From assembly GCF_900167955.1 (NCBI RefSeq), contig NZ_FUYK01000003.1, forward strand, positions 145,221 through 209,220: 64,000 bases of DNA. Reading direction: 5' to 3'. The notes beneath the pieces were generated by a model. It searched no databases. It had not been told where the DNA came from and saw only the letters and a program-made list of their open reading frames with translations. A program made the position numbers and the translations under genes. The DNA is from Candidatus Nitrosotalea bavarica (GTDB lineage: Archaea > Thermoproteota > Nitrososphaeria > Nitrososphaerales > Nitrosopumilaceae). Below are positions 7,967-16,496 of this stretch, in pieces; the first letter of the stretch is position 1, and every line of letters starts with the position of its first letter.

Positions 7967-7981
7967 CGGAGATAGAAAATT

Positions 7982-9670
7982 ATGGAAAAAATTTCAGGTG
8001 CAAGGGCTTTGATGATCGCTTTGGAAAAAGAGGGTGTGGATATTGCCTTCGGACTACCGGGAGGTGCAAACTTGCCAATATACGACGAACTTTACAAAAG
8101 CAACATACGACATGTTCTAGTAAGACATGAACAATCTGCGTCGCACATGGCAGACGGTTATGGTAGAGTAAGTAGAAGACCAGGAGTATGTTTTGCAACA
8201 TCAGGTCCAGGTGCAACAAATATTGTAACTGGAATTGCAACAGCTCAGGCAGATTCTGCTCCAATGGTTGCAATCACAGGCCAAGTTCCTTCAAAAATGA
8301 TTGGCCGTGATGCATTTCAAGAAAGTGATATAATCGGAATTACAAACCCTATCGTAAAATATGCATTTCAGCCAATGAGTCCAGGAGAAATTCCAGAAGT
8401 AGTAAAGAAGGCATTCTATATCGCATCAACTGGAAGACCTGGTCCTGTTTTGATAGACATTCCAAAAGATGTACAACAAAATGAAGCAGAGATACAATTT
8501 CCTTCAGAGGTTAAAATTAGAGGATACCATCCATGGGTAGATCCTGACATAAAAGAAATTGAAAGAGCAACTGATATGTTACTAGCTGCAGAAAGACCAA
8601 TTATTCTTGCAGGCGGAGGAGTTATAATTTCAAGTGCATTTGCAGAACTTCAATCAATTGCAGAATTACTCATGATACCTGTTGTAACAACTTTCAAAGG
8701 AAAGGGTTCATTTCCAGAAAATCATCCACTTTCACTTGGACCAATTGGAATGCATGGACACGCAGAAGCAAATAAGATGATGACTGAAGCTGACTGTGTA
8801 CTAGCATGCGGTTCCAGATTTTCAGACAGGTCAGTTGGTACATTTGAAGAATTTGAGAGAAATTTGAAAATAATACACATGGATGTAGATCCTGCAGAGA
8901 TTGGAAAGAATCAGACTACACATGTAGCAGTAATTGGAGATGTAAAGACATCGCTTAGAATCATGGTAAAGATGCTAATCCAAAAGGCCATTAAACGAAA
9001 TGGTGAAAACGCATGGGCAAAAAAAGTTAGAGAAACTAAAGAATACTATAGAGAAAATATCAAGATTCATCCACATCCATTAGCAGCTTCCAAAGTTCTC
9101 AAAAAGTTAAGAGAGGTTCTTCCTGCACAATCAATTGTCACTACCGAAGTAGGCCAACATCAGATGTGGGCATCATTATTTTTTGATGTCATACATCCAG
9201 GCACATTCTTTAGCTCTACAGGTCTTGGAACAATGGGGTGGGGATTCCCAGCAGCGATAGGTGCCAAGGCTGCAAGACCCGATGTTCCAGTTTTAGATAT
9301 TGCAGGAGAAGGAAGTTTTAACATGACAGAAAACTCACTTGCAGTTTCAGTATTAGAAGACTTGCCTGTTATTGTATTCTTGTTAAACAATTTCACACTT
9401 GGCATGGTAGCCCAATGGCAGAGAACATTTTATGACAGAAGGATGATAGGAGTAGACCTTAAGAATTGTCCAGATTATGTCAAAGTAGCAGAAGCATATG
9501 GCGCACAGGGAATAAGGGCTACTACTATTGATGAAATTGGAAAAGCAGTCCAGACAGCCTTGAAGAGTAACGTTACAACCGTAATAGACATACCAATTGA
9601 TCCACAAGAAGACGTCTTTCCATTTGTGGCACCCGGAACATCTCTTAAGGACATGATCTTACCATCATAG
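7982..9670 (+). CDS. ilvB: Acetolactate synthase large (catalytic) subunit
   Basis: Thiamine-diphosphate enzyme that condenses two pyruvates to acetolactate, or pyruvate with 2-oxobutyrate, the first common step to valine, leucine and isoleucine. Domains in order: N-terminal PYR domain with catalytic Glu in RHEQSASHMADGYG (about 48), central domain, C-terminal PP domain with GEGSFNMTENSLAVSV...NNFTLGM, the Mg/ThDP motif (GDGxF variant G-E-G-S-F). Length 562 aa is normal. GGAGA at 7968-7972 is a plausible ribosome binding site 9 nt before the ATG. First enzyme gene of the four-gene operon. Confidence 0.95.
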   Translation: MEKISGARALMIALEKEGVDIAFGLPGGANLPIYDELYKSNIRHVLVRHEQSASHMADGYGRVSRRPGVCFATSGPGATNIVTGIATAQADSAPMVAITGQVPSKMIGRDAFQESDIIGITNPIVKYAFQPMSPGEIPEVVKKAFYIASTGRPGPVLIDIPKDVQQNEAEIQFPSEVKIRGYHPWVDPDIKEIERATDMLLAAERPIILAGGGVIISSAFAELQSIAELLMIPVVTTFKGKGSFPENHPLSLGPIGMHGHAEANKMMTEADCVLACGSRFSDRSVGTFEEFERNLKIIHMDVDPAEIGKNQTTHVAVIGDVKTSLRIMVKMLIQKAIKRNGENAWAKKVRETKEYYRENIKIHPHPLAASKVLKKLREVLPAQSIVTTEVGQHQMWASLFFDVIHPGTFFSSTGLGTMGWGFPAAIGAKAARPDVPVLDIAGEGSFNMTENSLAVSVLEDLPVIVFLLNNFTLGMVAQWQRTFYDRRMIGVDLKNCPDYVKVAEAYGAQGIRATTIDEIGKAVQTALKSNVTTVIDIPIDPQEDVFPFVAPGTSLKDMILPS

Positions 9671-9679
9671 TGAAATAAC

Positions 9680-10171
9680 ATGTGGTCGATAATTTCCGTT
9701 CTAGTAGAAAACAAACCAGGTGTCTTGTTCAAGATTACAAACTTGTTCCGATCAAGAAACTATAACATTGACAGCATATCTGTAGGAATAACTGAAAATC
9801 CCGAAATCTCTAGAATGACAATTACTACAGAGGCAGATGAAAAACAGCTAAATCAAATAATAAAACAACTAGACAAGTTGATTGATACGATAGAAGTAAA
9901 ACTATTAGACGAGAAGAAGAGCATATACAGAGAACTTGTCATGATGAAGATTAAAGTATCAAAACCAACTGACATCAAGGAGATAACAGACCTTGCAAAC
10001 GCCTTCAAGTGTGACGTTCATGATGTCAGAAAATCTTCTATCATATTAGAGATAACTGCAACACCAGATAGAATTAATGCCCTAGAAGACCTTGTCAGAG
10101 GATATGGAATCCTTGAAATGGCAAGAACTGGAATATGTGCATTAGCAAGAGGAGAAAGAAGTGAAAGTTAG
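9680..10171 (+). CDS. ilvN: Acetolactate synthase small (regulatory) subunit
   Basis: Regulatory subunit that activates IlvB and mediates feedback inhibition by valine or other branched-chain amino acids. The N-terminal ACT domain (SVLVENKPGVLFKITNLF..., residues 5-75) is followed by the ALS small-subunit C-terminal domain. Length 163 aa matches IlvH/IlvN. It starts 9 nt after ilvB and overlaps leuA by 11 nt, so the three are probably co-translated. Confidence 0.95.
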   Translation: MWSIISVLVENKPGVLFKITNLFRSRNYNIDSISVGITENPEISRMTITTEADEKQLNQIIKQLDKLIDTIEVKLLDEKKSIYRELVMMKIKVSKPTDIKEITDLANAFKCDVHDVRKSSIILEITATPDRINALEDLVRGYGILEMARTGICALARGERSES

Positions 10172-11684
10172 AATTTTTGATACCACATTAAGAGACGGAG
10201 AGCAGACACCAGGTGTAGCCTTGACTCCAGACCAGAAACTTGTGATAGCACAAAAATTAGACGAGCTTGGTGTTGATGCAATAGAAGCAGGTTTTCCAAT
10301 CATTTCAGAAGGAGAGATGATAGCAATCAAGTCCATAACAGGAGCAGGTTTGAAAGCAGAGATTTGTGGACTAGCACGAACAGAAAAGAAAGACATTGAT
10401 GCAGCTGTAGCAGTTGGGTTAAAGTACATCCACACATTCATTGCAACTTCAGACATACATCTCAAGTACAAGCTAAAATTAACCCGAGAGCAGGCATTAG
10501 AAAAAGCAGTGGAAGCAGTTCAATACGCCAAGTCACTTGGTTTACAAGTTGAATTTTCAGCAGAAGATGCTACAAGGACGGATAGAGAATTTCTAAAAAA
10601 AGTATTCAAAGCGGTAACAGAAGCAGGAGCAGACAGATTAGACATACCAGATACAGTAGGCTATTCCACTCCACAATATATTGCTGAAATTACAAGGGAT
10701 ACAATTGAGGCAACGCACCTACCAGTAAGTGTTCACTGCCATAACGATTTTGGTTTAGCTGTAGCAAATGCATTATCTGCAATACAAGCAGGTGCAAAAT
10801 GTGCACATGTTACAATCAACGGAATAGGAGAGAGGGCAGGTAATGCATCTTTAGAAGAACTAGTAATGGGATTACAATGTCTACAATGGGACAAGGATAG
10901 AAAGTTTGAGACAAATATTAACACTAAACTTCTTTATGAGACTTCACGGTTTATCTCAAAGATAGTAGGAGTTCAGGTTCAGCCAAACAAAGCAATCGTG
11001 GGAGAAAATGCATTTGGTCATGAATCAGGAATTCATACACATGGTGTGTTGAGCAATCCATTAACCTATGAACCAATCAGTCCTGAGCTTGTGGGTAGAA
11101 CAAGATGGTTCCAAGTAGGAAAACATGCAGGAGCACATGGAGTTTCTGCCATGCTTGAAGAATATGGTATCCAACCTTCAAAAGAACAGGCGCATGAAAT
11201 TTTAGAGAAGATCAAAAAGCTTGGAGACCTAGGAAAACATGTAACAGATGTTGAGCTTTTAGGAATTGCAGGAGAGGTAATGCAGCAACAAGGATTAAAG
11301 AGACTAGTCCACCTCGTAGGTTTTTCAGTATCAACAGGAATTGGAAATATGCCATATGCATTTGTAAAATTAAACATTGAAGGAAAAGACTTTATCAGTA
11401 CAGACTATGGCGTGGGTCCAGTAGATGCGTCAATTAATGCAATCCAGAAAATTACTGGAGAAATATCCAAAGTCAGAGTAAAAGATTACAAGTTAGATTC
11501 AATCTCTGGAGGTTCTGAGGCATTATGTGAAGTTACCATTAAAGTGGAAGACGCATATGGAAACCAAGCCTCTGCAAAATCAGTAGGAGAAGATATCGTA
11601 ATTACAAGTGTACAAGCAGTTATAGATGGAATAAACAGAATTATGCTCAAAAAAATTCTCAAACAAAAAAACTTGGGACAGTAA
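10161..11684 (+). CDS. leuA: 2-isopropylmalate synthase (or citramalate synthase)
   Basis: Condenses acetyl-CoA with 2-oxoisovalerate to give 2-isopropylmalate, the committed step of leucine synthesis. The catalytic TIM barrel has FDTTLRDGEQTPG (5-17), the metal-binding HCH at about 191-193 and NGIGERAGNASLEE; the C-terminal third (about 380-507) is the LeuA allosteric dimer domain. GTG start at 10161 with GGAGAAA 4 nt before. Citramalate synthases of the pyruvate route to isoleucine look similar, so dual or alternative use is possible; context with leuB favours leucine. Confidence 0.88.
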   Translation: MKVRIFDTTLRDGEQTPGVALTPDQKLVIAQKLDELGVDAIEAGFPIISEGEMIAIKSITGAGLKAEICGLARTEKKDIDAAVAVGLKYIHTFIATSDIHLKYKLKLTREQALEKAVEAVQYAKSLGLQVEFSAEDATRTDREFLKKVFKAVTEAGADRLDIPDTVGYSTPQYIAEITRDTIEATHLPVSVHCHNDFGLAVANALSAIQAGAKCAHVTINGIGERAGNASLEELVMGLQCLQWDKDRKFETNINTKLLYETSRFISKIVGVQVQPNKAIVGENAFGHESGIHTHGVLSNPLTYEPISPELVGRTRWFQVGKHAGAHGVSAMLEEYGIQPSKEQAHEILEKIKKLGDLGKHVTDVELLGIAGEVMQQQGLKRLVHLVGFSVSTGIGNMPYAFVKLNIEGKDFISTDYGVGPVDASINAIQKITGEISKVRVKDYKLDSISGGSEALCEVTIKVEDAYGNQASAKSVGEDIVITSVQAVIDGINRIMLKKILKQKNLGQ

Positions 11685-12701
11685 ATGTATAAAATATCAC
11701 TTATCACCGGAGATGGAATAGGTCCGGAATTATCAGAATCAGTAATCGAGGTCTTGAATGCAGTAAATGACAAATTTGGAGTAAAGTTAGACATTACAAA
11801 ATTAGAAGCAGGTGATGCAGCACTCAAGAAAACAGGAAAGGCGCTTCCAGATGAGACATTAGATATAATAAAAAAGTCCGATGCATGCCTCAAGGCACCT
11901 GTTGGCGAAAGTGCTGCAGATGTAATTGTAGTATTGCGAAGATTATTGGACCTTTATGCAAACATCAGACCTGCTAAATCTTATCCAAACATGCCAGCAT
12001 TGAAGGAAAACATAGACATGGTAATAGTAAGAGAAAACACAGAAGATCTATACACAGGAATGGAATTTGACATTGGAGAGACATCTATTGCATTACGTAC
12101 AATCTCAAAGAGAGCATCAGAAAGAATTGCAAAATATGCATTTATGACAGCAGAGCAACGAAATGGGAAGAGAAAGGTAACTTGTGTCCACAAATCAAAC
12201 GTGATGAAAAAGACAGATGGGTTATTCTCAAGGTCATGCCAAGAAGTAGCAAAGAATTATCCAGAAATTTCATTTGAACAGATGTATGTTGATGCATGTG
12301 CCATGAATCTAATAAGACAGCCAGAGTCTTTTGATGTCATAGTAACTACCAATTTGTTTGGAGATATTTTATCAGATGAGGCATCACAGGTTGCAGGCGG
12401 ACTAGGAATGGCACCAGCAGCAAACATCGGAGACAAATTTGCGTTATTTGAACCAGTTCATGGTGCAGCATTTGACATAGCAGGAAAACAAGTTGCAAAT
12501 CCATCCTCATTTATCTTGTCTGCAAAAATGATGTTTGAGTGGCTCGGAATGAAAAACAATGACAAGTCGTGTTATGATATAGCAAAAAAGATAGAAGATG
12601 CAGTATATGGAGTTGTCAAAGAAGGAATAAAGACAAAAGACATTGGCGGCAACAAGAGTACTAAAGAATTCACACAGAGCATAGTATTACGTATTATTTG
12701 A
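11685..12701 (+). CDS. leuB: 3-isopropylmalate dehydrogenase
   Basis: NAD-dependent oxidative decarboxylase of the isocitrate/isopropylmalate dehydrogenase superfamily. Conserved blocks: GDGIGPE (9-15), VIVRENTEDLYTG substrate loop, the HKSNVMKKTDG region with catalytic Lys, NLFGDILSDEA metal-binding aspartates, and EPVHGAA. Length 338 aa fits archaeal LeuB. The ATG follows the leuA stop codon directly (TAAATG). The loop alone does not exclude isocitrate or homoisocitrate use, but leuA linkage supports leucine synthesis. leuCD and ilvCD are not in the window. Confidence 0.88.
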   Translation: MYKISLITGDGIGPELSESVIEVLNAVNDKFGVKLDITKLEAGDAALKKTGKALPDETLDIIKKSDACLKAPVGESAADVIVVLRRLLDLYANIRPAKSYPNMPALKENIDMVIVRENTEDLYTGMEFDIGETSIALRTISKRASERIAKYAFMTAEQRNGKRKVTCVHKSNVMKKTDGLFSRSCQEVAKNYPEISFEQMYVDACAMNLIRQPESFDVIVTTNLFGDILSDEASQVAGGLGMAPAANIGDKFALFEPVHGAAFDIAGKQVANPSSFILSAKMMFEWLGMKNNDKSCYDIAKKIEDAVYGVVKEGIKTKDIGGNKSTKEFTQSIVLRII

Positions 12702-13056
12702 GGTCAGATACAGGCGGCTCTCTTGACCAAAAGAACATTGCAAGACCAATTGGAATCATAATCATTATTGCAACACTTAATGAAATCCAGTAAAACGTAG
12801 GATCGATTCCTTTGATAAAAGGGACTGGAAATACAGTATACGCCCAGACAAATGCAATAAATCCTAACAACACTTTATTTTTTTTAAAAATGCGCCATCC
12901 AAGTTTTCTTTTTGCAATGTAACAACGTTTGCACCTAGTCCTGTCGTCAGTCATGCATGAAGTGCAACAGTGTTTATCACAAAAGTAGCATGTTCTATCA
13001 CCAAAGTCAGAACCACAAAAATCACATTGTCGCACAATTCTTCTGGATTTGATCAA
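12694..13056 (-). CDS. Zinc-finger protein with two membrane helices
   Basis: The N-terminus (residues 11-45) has four CxxC-type pairs (CDFC, CYFC, CCTSC, CKRC), a cross-brace arrangement that may bind two zinc ions like B-box or RING-like fingers. Residues about 62-82 and 90-112 are transmembrane helices, so the zinc module would face the cytosol on a membrane anchor. It overlaps the end of leuB by 8 nt on the opposite strand. Unknown function; conserved-hypothetical character assumed. Confidence 0.65.
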   Translation of the reverse strand: MIKSRRIVRQCDFCGSDFGDRTCYFCDKHCCTSCMTDDRTRCKRCYIAKRKLGWRIFKKNKVLLGFIAFVWAYTVFPVPFIKGIDPTFYWISLSVAIMIMIPIGLAMFFWSREPPVSDLK

Positions 13057-13103
13057 AATTTATCTTTTTATGGAGGTCAGCGAATGTTGAGCATATTTTT
13101 GTT

Positions 13104-13607
13104 CTAACGATGTTTTCCTAGCTCTTCACCAAGCTTATCGATGCTCTGATTCCAGCCCATCTTCATTCCAGAAAGTGGTCCTTCCGTTCCTGGACCTGCC
13201 TTGGTCACTACTATATGCAGTGTCATTTTCGTCTTTCCTTCTAAATCCTCAAGCATTATTGTAACTTTTTGCTCAAGTTGTGGATTACCATTTTCATCCT
13301 TTATTGCCGAAGAAGTGAAGACAATGCGCTGGGGCGGAATGACTTCGTCGAAGGTTCCTTTCATGGGCCACTCTTGTCCTTCTAGATCGCCTAGGTCTTT
13401 ACCTGCCAACATGACAATATGAATAGCGCCACCAGGTCTAGCATCTAGTTTACAAATAGGATTTGTAACACCTCTTGGACCCCACCATTTCTCTATGAGT
13501 TTTGGATCAGTCCAAGCCTTGAACACAAGCTCACGTGGTGCATCAAATATTCTTGTGATGACAAGTTCTCGATCCGATGTTCCTGTGTTGGCACTATTTT
13601 CTTTCAT
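13104..13607 (-). CDS. SRPBCC/AHSA1-family protein
   Basis: Activator-of-Hsp90-ATPase-like START/Bet v1 fold. Typical motifs are the N-terminal RIFDAPRELVFKAWTDP, the KWWGPRG block and the C-terminal GMKMGWNQSIDKLGEEL. Such proteins bind hydrophobic ligands. The gene overlaps its ArsR-type regulator by 14 nt, a pairing seen widely in bacteria, which suggests the regulator responds to the same ligand or stress. Possible acquisition from bacteria is an inference from that pairing. Confidence 0.88.
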   Translation of the reverse strand: MKENSANTGTSDRELVITRIFDAPRELVFKAWTDPKLIEKWWGPRGVTNPICKLDARPGGAIHIVMLAGKDLGDLEGQEWPMKGTFDEVIPPQRIVFTSSAIKDENGNPQLEQKVTIMLEDLEGKTKMTLHIVVTKAGPGTEGPLSGMKMGWNQSIDKLGEELGKHR

Positions 13608-13950
13608 ATTTCTTTCCTCTCTGTTTCATTTCATCCTCTTGTAGTTTGATAAGATAATCATCCAACCTATCCAATCTCTTGTTCCAAGTACTACGATATG
13701 ACTCCAGCCAAATGTTTAACTCTTTGAGCGGTTCAGGACGAAGTTTGTAAATCCGTTGCTGTGCAACTGGATGCATCTCGACTAATCCAGCTTTACTTAG
13801 CACGTGTAGATGTTTGGAGACTTGTGGTTGGCGTAGTCGGAGTATATTGACAATCTCTCCAACGGGTCGTGGTCCATCACGCAAAAGTTCAACAATATGT
13901 AAACGATTAGGTTCTGCTAGCACACTTAATGTACGTAGAGTAGATTTCAA
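13594..13950 (-). CDS. ArsR-family HTH regulator
   Basis: Winged-helix repressor: residues 1-90 include LAEPNRLHIVELLRDGPRPVGEI and the recognition helix QPQVSKHLHVLSKAGLVEM. No CxC-type metal site is visible in the DNA-binding helix, so it is more likely a non-metal sensor. The TTG start at 13948-13950 lies immediately after a repeat-rich operator, so autoregulation together with the AHSA1 gene is likely. Length 118 aa. Confidence 0.88.
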   Translation of the reverse strand: MKSTLRTLSVLAEPNRLHIVELLRDGPRPVGEIVNILRLRQPQVSKHLHVLSKAGLVEMHPVAQQRIYKLRPEPLKELNIWLESYRSTWNKRLDRLDDYLIKLQEDEMKQRGKKYERK

Positions 13951-13956
13951 GATCTT

Positions 13957-13994
13957 AATATTCCTCTACAGGAATATTCCTGTATAGGAATATA
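13957..13994 (-). promoter_or_regulatory. Operator with three half-sites and TATA box
   Basis: AATATTCCT (13957-13965), AGGAATATT (13970-13978) and a third arm AGGAATAT (13986-13993) alternate with 4-nt spacers; the middle CAGGAATATTCCTG (13969-13982) is a perfect 14-bp palindrome. On the minus strand a TATA-like TTTATAT lies just upstream, so the sites cover the transcription start of the ArsR-AHSA1 operon. This is the layout expected of a repressor-controlled promoter. Confidence 0.6.
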
Positions 13995-14131
13995 AATTTT
14001 ATGCTTTAGATTTGGAAAAATATTTCATGATCTTCGTTAAATTCAAAGTATTTTGGTTAGAAATAAAAGATCAGGATAATTATCATAAGATGATTTTACA
14101 AGAATGCCCAGACTGTCTTAGATTTCGTTTT

Positions 14132-15421
14132 TTATGGAAATAGTCTTTCAGGATCACGGGGGTATAGTACAACCTCTCTAACATTATCAATCTGGGTTAA
14201 AACAGCCATCAGCCTATCCAAACCCAATCCCCAACCAGAATGAGGCGGCATTCCCCAATCAAATGCTCTCAAATGGTCTTCAAATTGTACCGGATCTAGT
14301 CCTTGTTCTATCAGTCTAGATTTTATCTTGGCAGGGTCATGTAGTCTTCTACCTCCAGATGACAATTCAAGATATCCAAATTGCAGGTCAAATGATTTTG
14401 AAGTTGTAGGGTCGTCTTCTTTTTCATGGATGTAAAACGGCTTTAGTTTAAGTGGCCAATCAGTCAAAAAGTAAAATCCAGGATGAATCTCACCAAGTTT
14501 TCTTAGATGAGAATCAAGTAAATCGTCTCCAAATACAAGAGCAAGTCCTTGTTTTCCAAGCTCTTCGATTGCTTGCCGGTATGTTACCCTATCAAAAGGG
14601 GCATTTGGTTTTCTAATTTCAATTCCTAAATTCTTTTGCTCTTCAATACAGTTTTTTTCTACATATTCAAAAACAGATACAACTAGTTTTTCCAAAATAT
14701 CCATGACATCAGTATAATCCATAAATGCAGATTCAATGTCAACACTGGTAAATTCAGTCAAGTGTCTTACAGTATGAGATTTTTCAGCTCGATAAAAAGA
14801 AGATATTTCAAATATTCTCTCAAGGCCAAGTGTTAGTTGCTCTTTGTAAAGTTGTGGGCTCTGTGCAAGATATGCCTGCTTGTCAAAATATTTTAAAGAA
14901 AATAAATTAGCTCCACCTTCACTTGCGCTTCCAATAATTTTCGGAGTGTTTACTTCAAGAAAACCAAGTTCAGTAAGCATCTTGCGAATAGAAAGAAGAA
15001 CATGATGTCGTATCTTAAAGATGGATGCAGTTTTTTGGTTACGAAGATCAAGCGCTCGTGCGTTTAATCTATTATCAATCCCACTTTCTAGCCTACCAAG
15101 TGGATCTATTGGTAGAGGATGTATAGCCCTTGATAGAATCTCAATTTTTTCAGCCTTTATTTCATATGCAAAATCTCGCGCTTTTGATTCCTGTACCGCA
15201 CCAGCAATTCTTACCACGCTTTGTCGGCTAAGATCTTTGACTTGTTGTAGATTTTCCGGACCCGCAACTACAATCTGTGATACGCCCGTGATATCCCTCA
15301 AAGTAAGAAATGTGAGTTTTCCTAATTCTCGTAAATCTTCCACCCAACCTGCAACTATGACTTTTTGACCCTTCATTGAAGGTCCAAGTGCTCCTATGTT
15401 GTGAGTTTTTGTGATATCCAT
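14132..15421 (-). CDS. aspS: Aspartyl-tRNA synthetase (archaeal type)
   Basis: Class II synthetase charging tRNA-Asp (possibly also tRNA-Asn). N-terminal OB-fold anticodon-binding domain (about 1-105), then the catalytic core with motif 2 FEISSFYRAEKSHTVRHLTEFT and motif 3 GWGLGLDRLMAVL near the C-terminus. About 429 aa, normal for archaeal AspRS. ATG 15421 (DITKTHNIG...) is preferred to the TTG at 15445, which would overlap the upstream gene by 14 nt. Upstream neighbour is a NusA-like RNA-binding protein in the same direction. Confidence 0.93.
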   Translation of the reverse strand: MDITKTHNIGALGPSMKGQKVIVAGWVEDLRELGKLTFLTLRDITGVSQIVVAGPENLQQVKDLSRQSVVRIAGAVQESKARDFAYEIKAEKIEILSRAIHPLPIDPLGRLESGIDNRLNARALDLRNQKTASIFKIRHHVLLSIRKMLTELGFLEVNTPKIIGSASEGGANLFSLKYFDKQAYLAQSPQLYKEQLTLGLERIFEISSFYRAEKSHTVRHLTEFTSVDIESAFMDYTDVMDILEKLVVSVFEYVEKNCIEEQKNLGIEIRKPNAPFDRVTYRQAIEELGKQGLALVFGDDLLDSHLRKLGEIHPGFYFLTDWPLKLKPFYIHEKEDDPTTSKSFDLQFGYLELSSGGRRLHDPAKIKSRLIEQGLDPVQFEDHLRAFDWGMPPHSGWGLGLDRLMAVLTQIDNVREVVLYPRDPERLFP

Positions 15422-15431
15422 TAAATCTAGC

Positions 15432-15941
15432 CTACTTTCTTTCAAATTCCACTACTAGTTCTATCTTTCGAAGATCGTGCACAATTGCAATCACCTGGTT
15501 TACATCTATTGGAAATTTTGATGTCTTTTTTCCAGACACTATGACTTTGGTTTTTCTAAGACCGCCAAGGGCCCAAACTTGGTTTATTGCAAGTATTTTG
15601 ATTGGAAAGAATACGTCTTCAATGAATTTCTTGTCATCAGAGTCTTGGTGAACAAGCCAGATTTTTCCTGAAAATTCACCTTGAAGTATACGATAAAGCT
15701 CCCTACTTTGCCTAATCGTCATAATATCCTGGCTACCAAGATATATTACAAAATCACCGTTTGATTCACGACATGAATTTAAGGTGAATTTTTCTATTTG
15801 TGGTATCTTTTGAGAAAGTTTTACTAGTTTCATAGAAGCATCTACATCCGCCTTGGTCAGTACGCCTTGATCTAATTTAGATTCACATTGAGGACACAGT
15901 ATGCCATTCATTGCATCAAAATTACAAATTGGCGTTCTCAT
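15432..15941 (-). CDS. NusA-like KH/zinc-finger RNA-binding protein
   Basis: Archaeal protein with an N-terminal zinc-finger motif and KH-like domain, related to NusA and often annotated as a transcription elongation factor. The N-terminus reads PIC...ILCPQCE; relatives I recall have PIC-x2-C...ILCPxCE, so one zinc Cys appears to be missing (Cys6, Cys16, Cys19 remain). The C-terminal half contains two alpha-beta repeats (KFIEDVFFPIKILAINQVW). ATG 15941 is kept because it includes the PIC motif. Probably co-transcribed with aspS. Confidence 0.75.
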   Translation of the reverse strand: MRTPICNFDAMNGILCPQCESKLDQGVLTKADVDASMKLVKLSQKIPQIEKFTLNSCRESNGDFVIYLGSQDIMTIRQSRELYRILQGEFSGKIWLVHQDSDDKKFIEDVFFPIKILAINQVWALGGLRKTKVIVSGKKTSKFPIDVNQVIAIVHDLRKIELVVEFERK

Positions 15942-15998
15942 GGAAATCGATTTTTTGCCTGTAAAACTGAAAGATAAACTATTCGAAATTAGGTTCTG

Positions 15999-16328
15999 TC
16001 AAGTTGAAGGGTGATCGGTATTTTTCTTTATCGTGTTACATTTCGGGTGATGGGCTTCTTTTGTAGAGGATAACTTCAATATGGAAGTTAAGTCGTGCCT
16101 ACTATACCATAATCGATTATTGTTTAATTTTATGATGGAATTTTCTTTCTTGAACTGTAAACTGAATCGCCCATCAGTATTTTCTATTAATACTGCAGGT
16201 ATTTGGTCATATGGTGCCAATACACTAAAAATAAAATTTTCTTCATTACTGGTTTCTTTATCGTATGACCAGCACAGATCCAGATCAATATCAGAAAAAG
16301 GTAGGCTCTCAAGTGTTTTGTATTTCAT
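15999..16328 (-). CDS. Hypothetical protein, 109 aa
   Basis: Unrecognised soluble protein. Acidic N-terminal half with two Trp and mostly beta-strand character (FIFSVLAPYDQIPAVLIENTDGRFSLQF), basic His/Lys-rich C-terminal tail. ATG at 16326-16328. A plus-strand ORF (16081-16335) overlaps it almost fully but looks like an antisense shadow. Codon use on this strand is A-rich like neighbouring genes, which is the main support. Confidence 0.45.
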   Translation of the reverse strand: MKYKTLESLPFSDIDLDLCWSYDKETSNEENFIFSVLAPYDQIPAVLIENTDGRFSLQFKKENSIIKLNNNRLWYSRHDLTSILKLSSTKEAHHPKCNTIKKNTDHPST

Positions 16329-16496
16329 CTATTAGTCAATATTCTGTTTTTTGTGATTGATTTTAGATCTATTTTTAGATTATGATTGATAGTTTTGTCA
16401 AATTATAGACAGAACATTCATTCCTGTCAAGTCCATCACGGAATATTTAAGAAACATACAAAACTCAAATGTACCGCTCATCCATAGTGTAATCAT

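Noticed and set aside
14027..14143. Plus-strand ORF of 38 aa with a CPDC motif
   Set aside because: It lies between the ArsR operator and the aspS 3' end and follows a TATA-like block, but a single CxxC and overlap with aspS are too weak to call a gene.
16081..16335. Plus-strand ORF of 84 aa
   Set aside because: It is almost entirely antisense to the minus-strand ORF at 15999-16328 and has an unlikely composition; the minus strand is preferred, with moderate confidence only.
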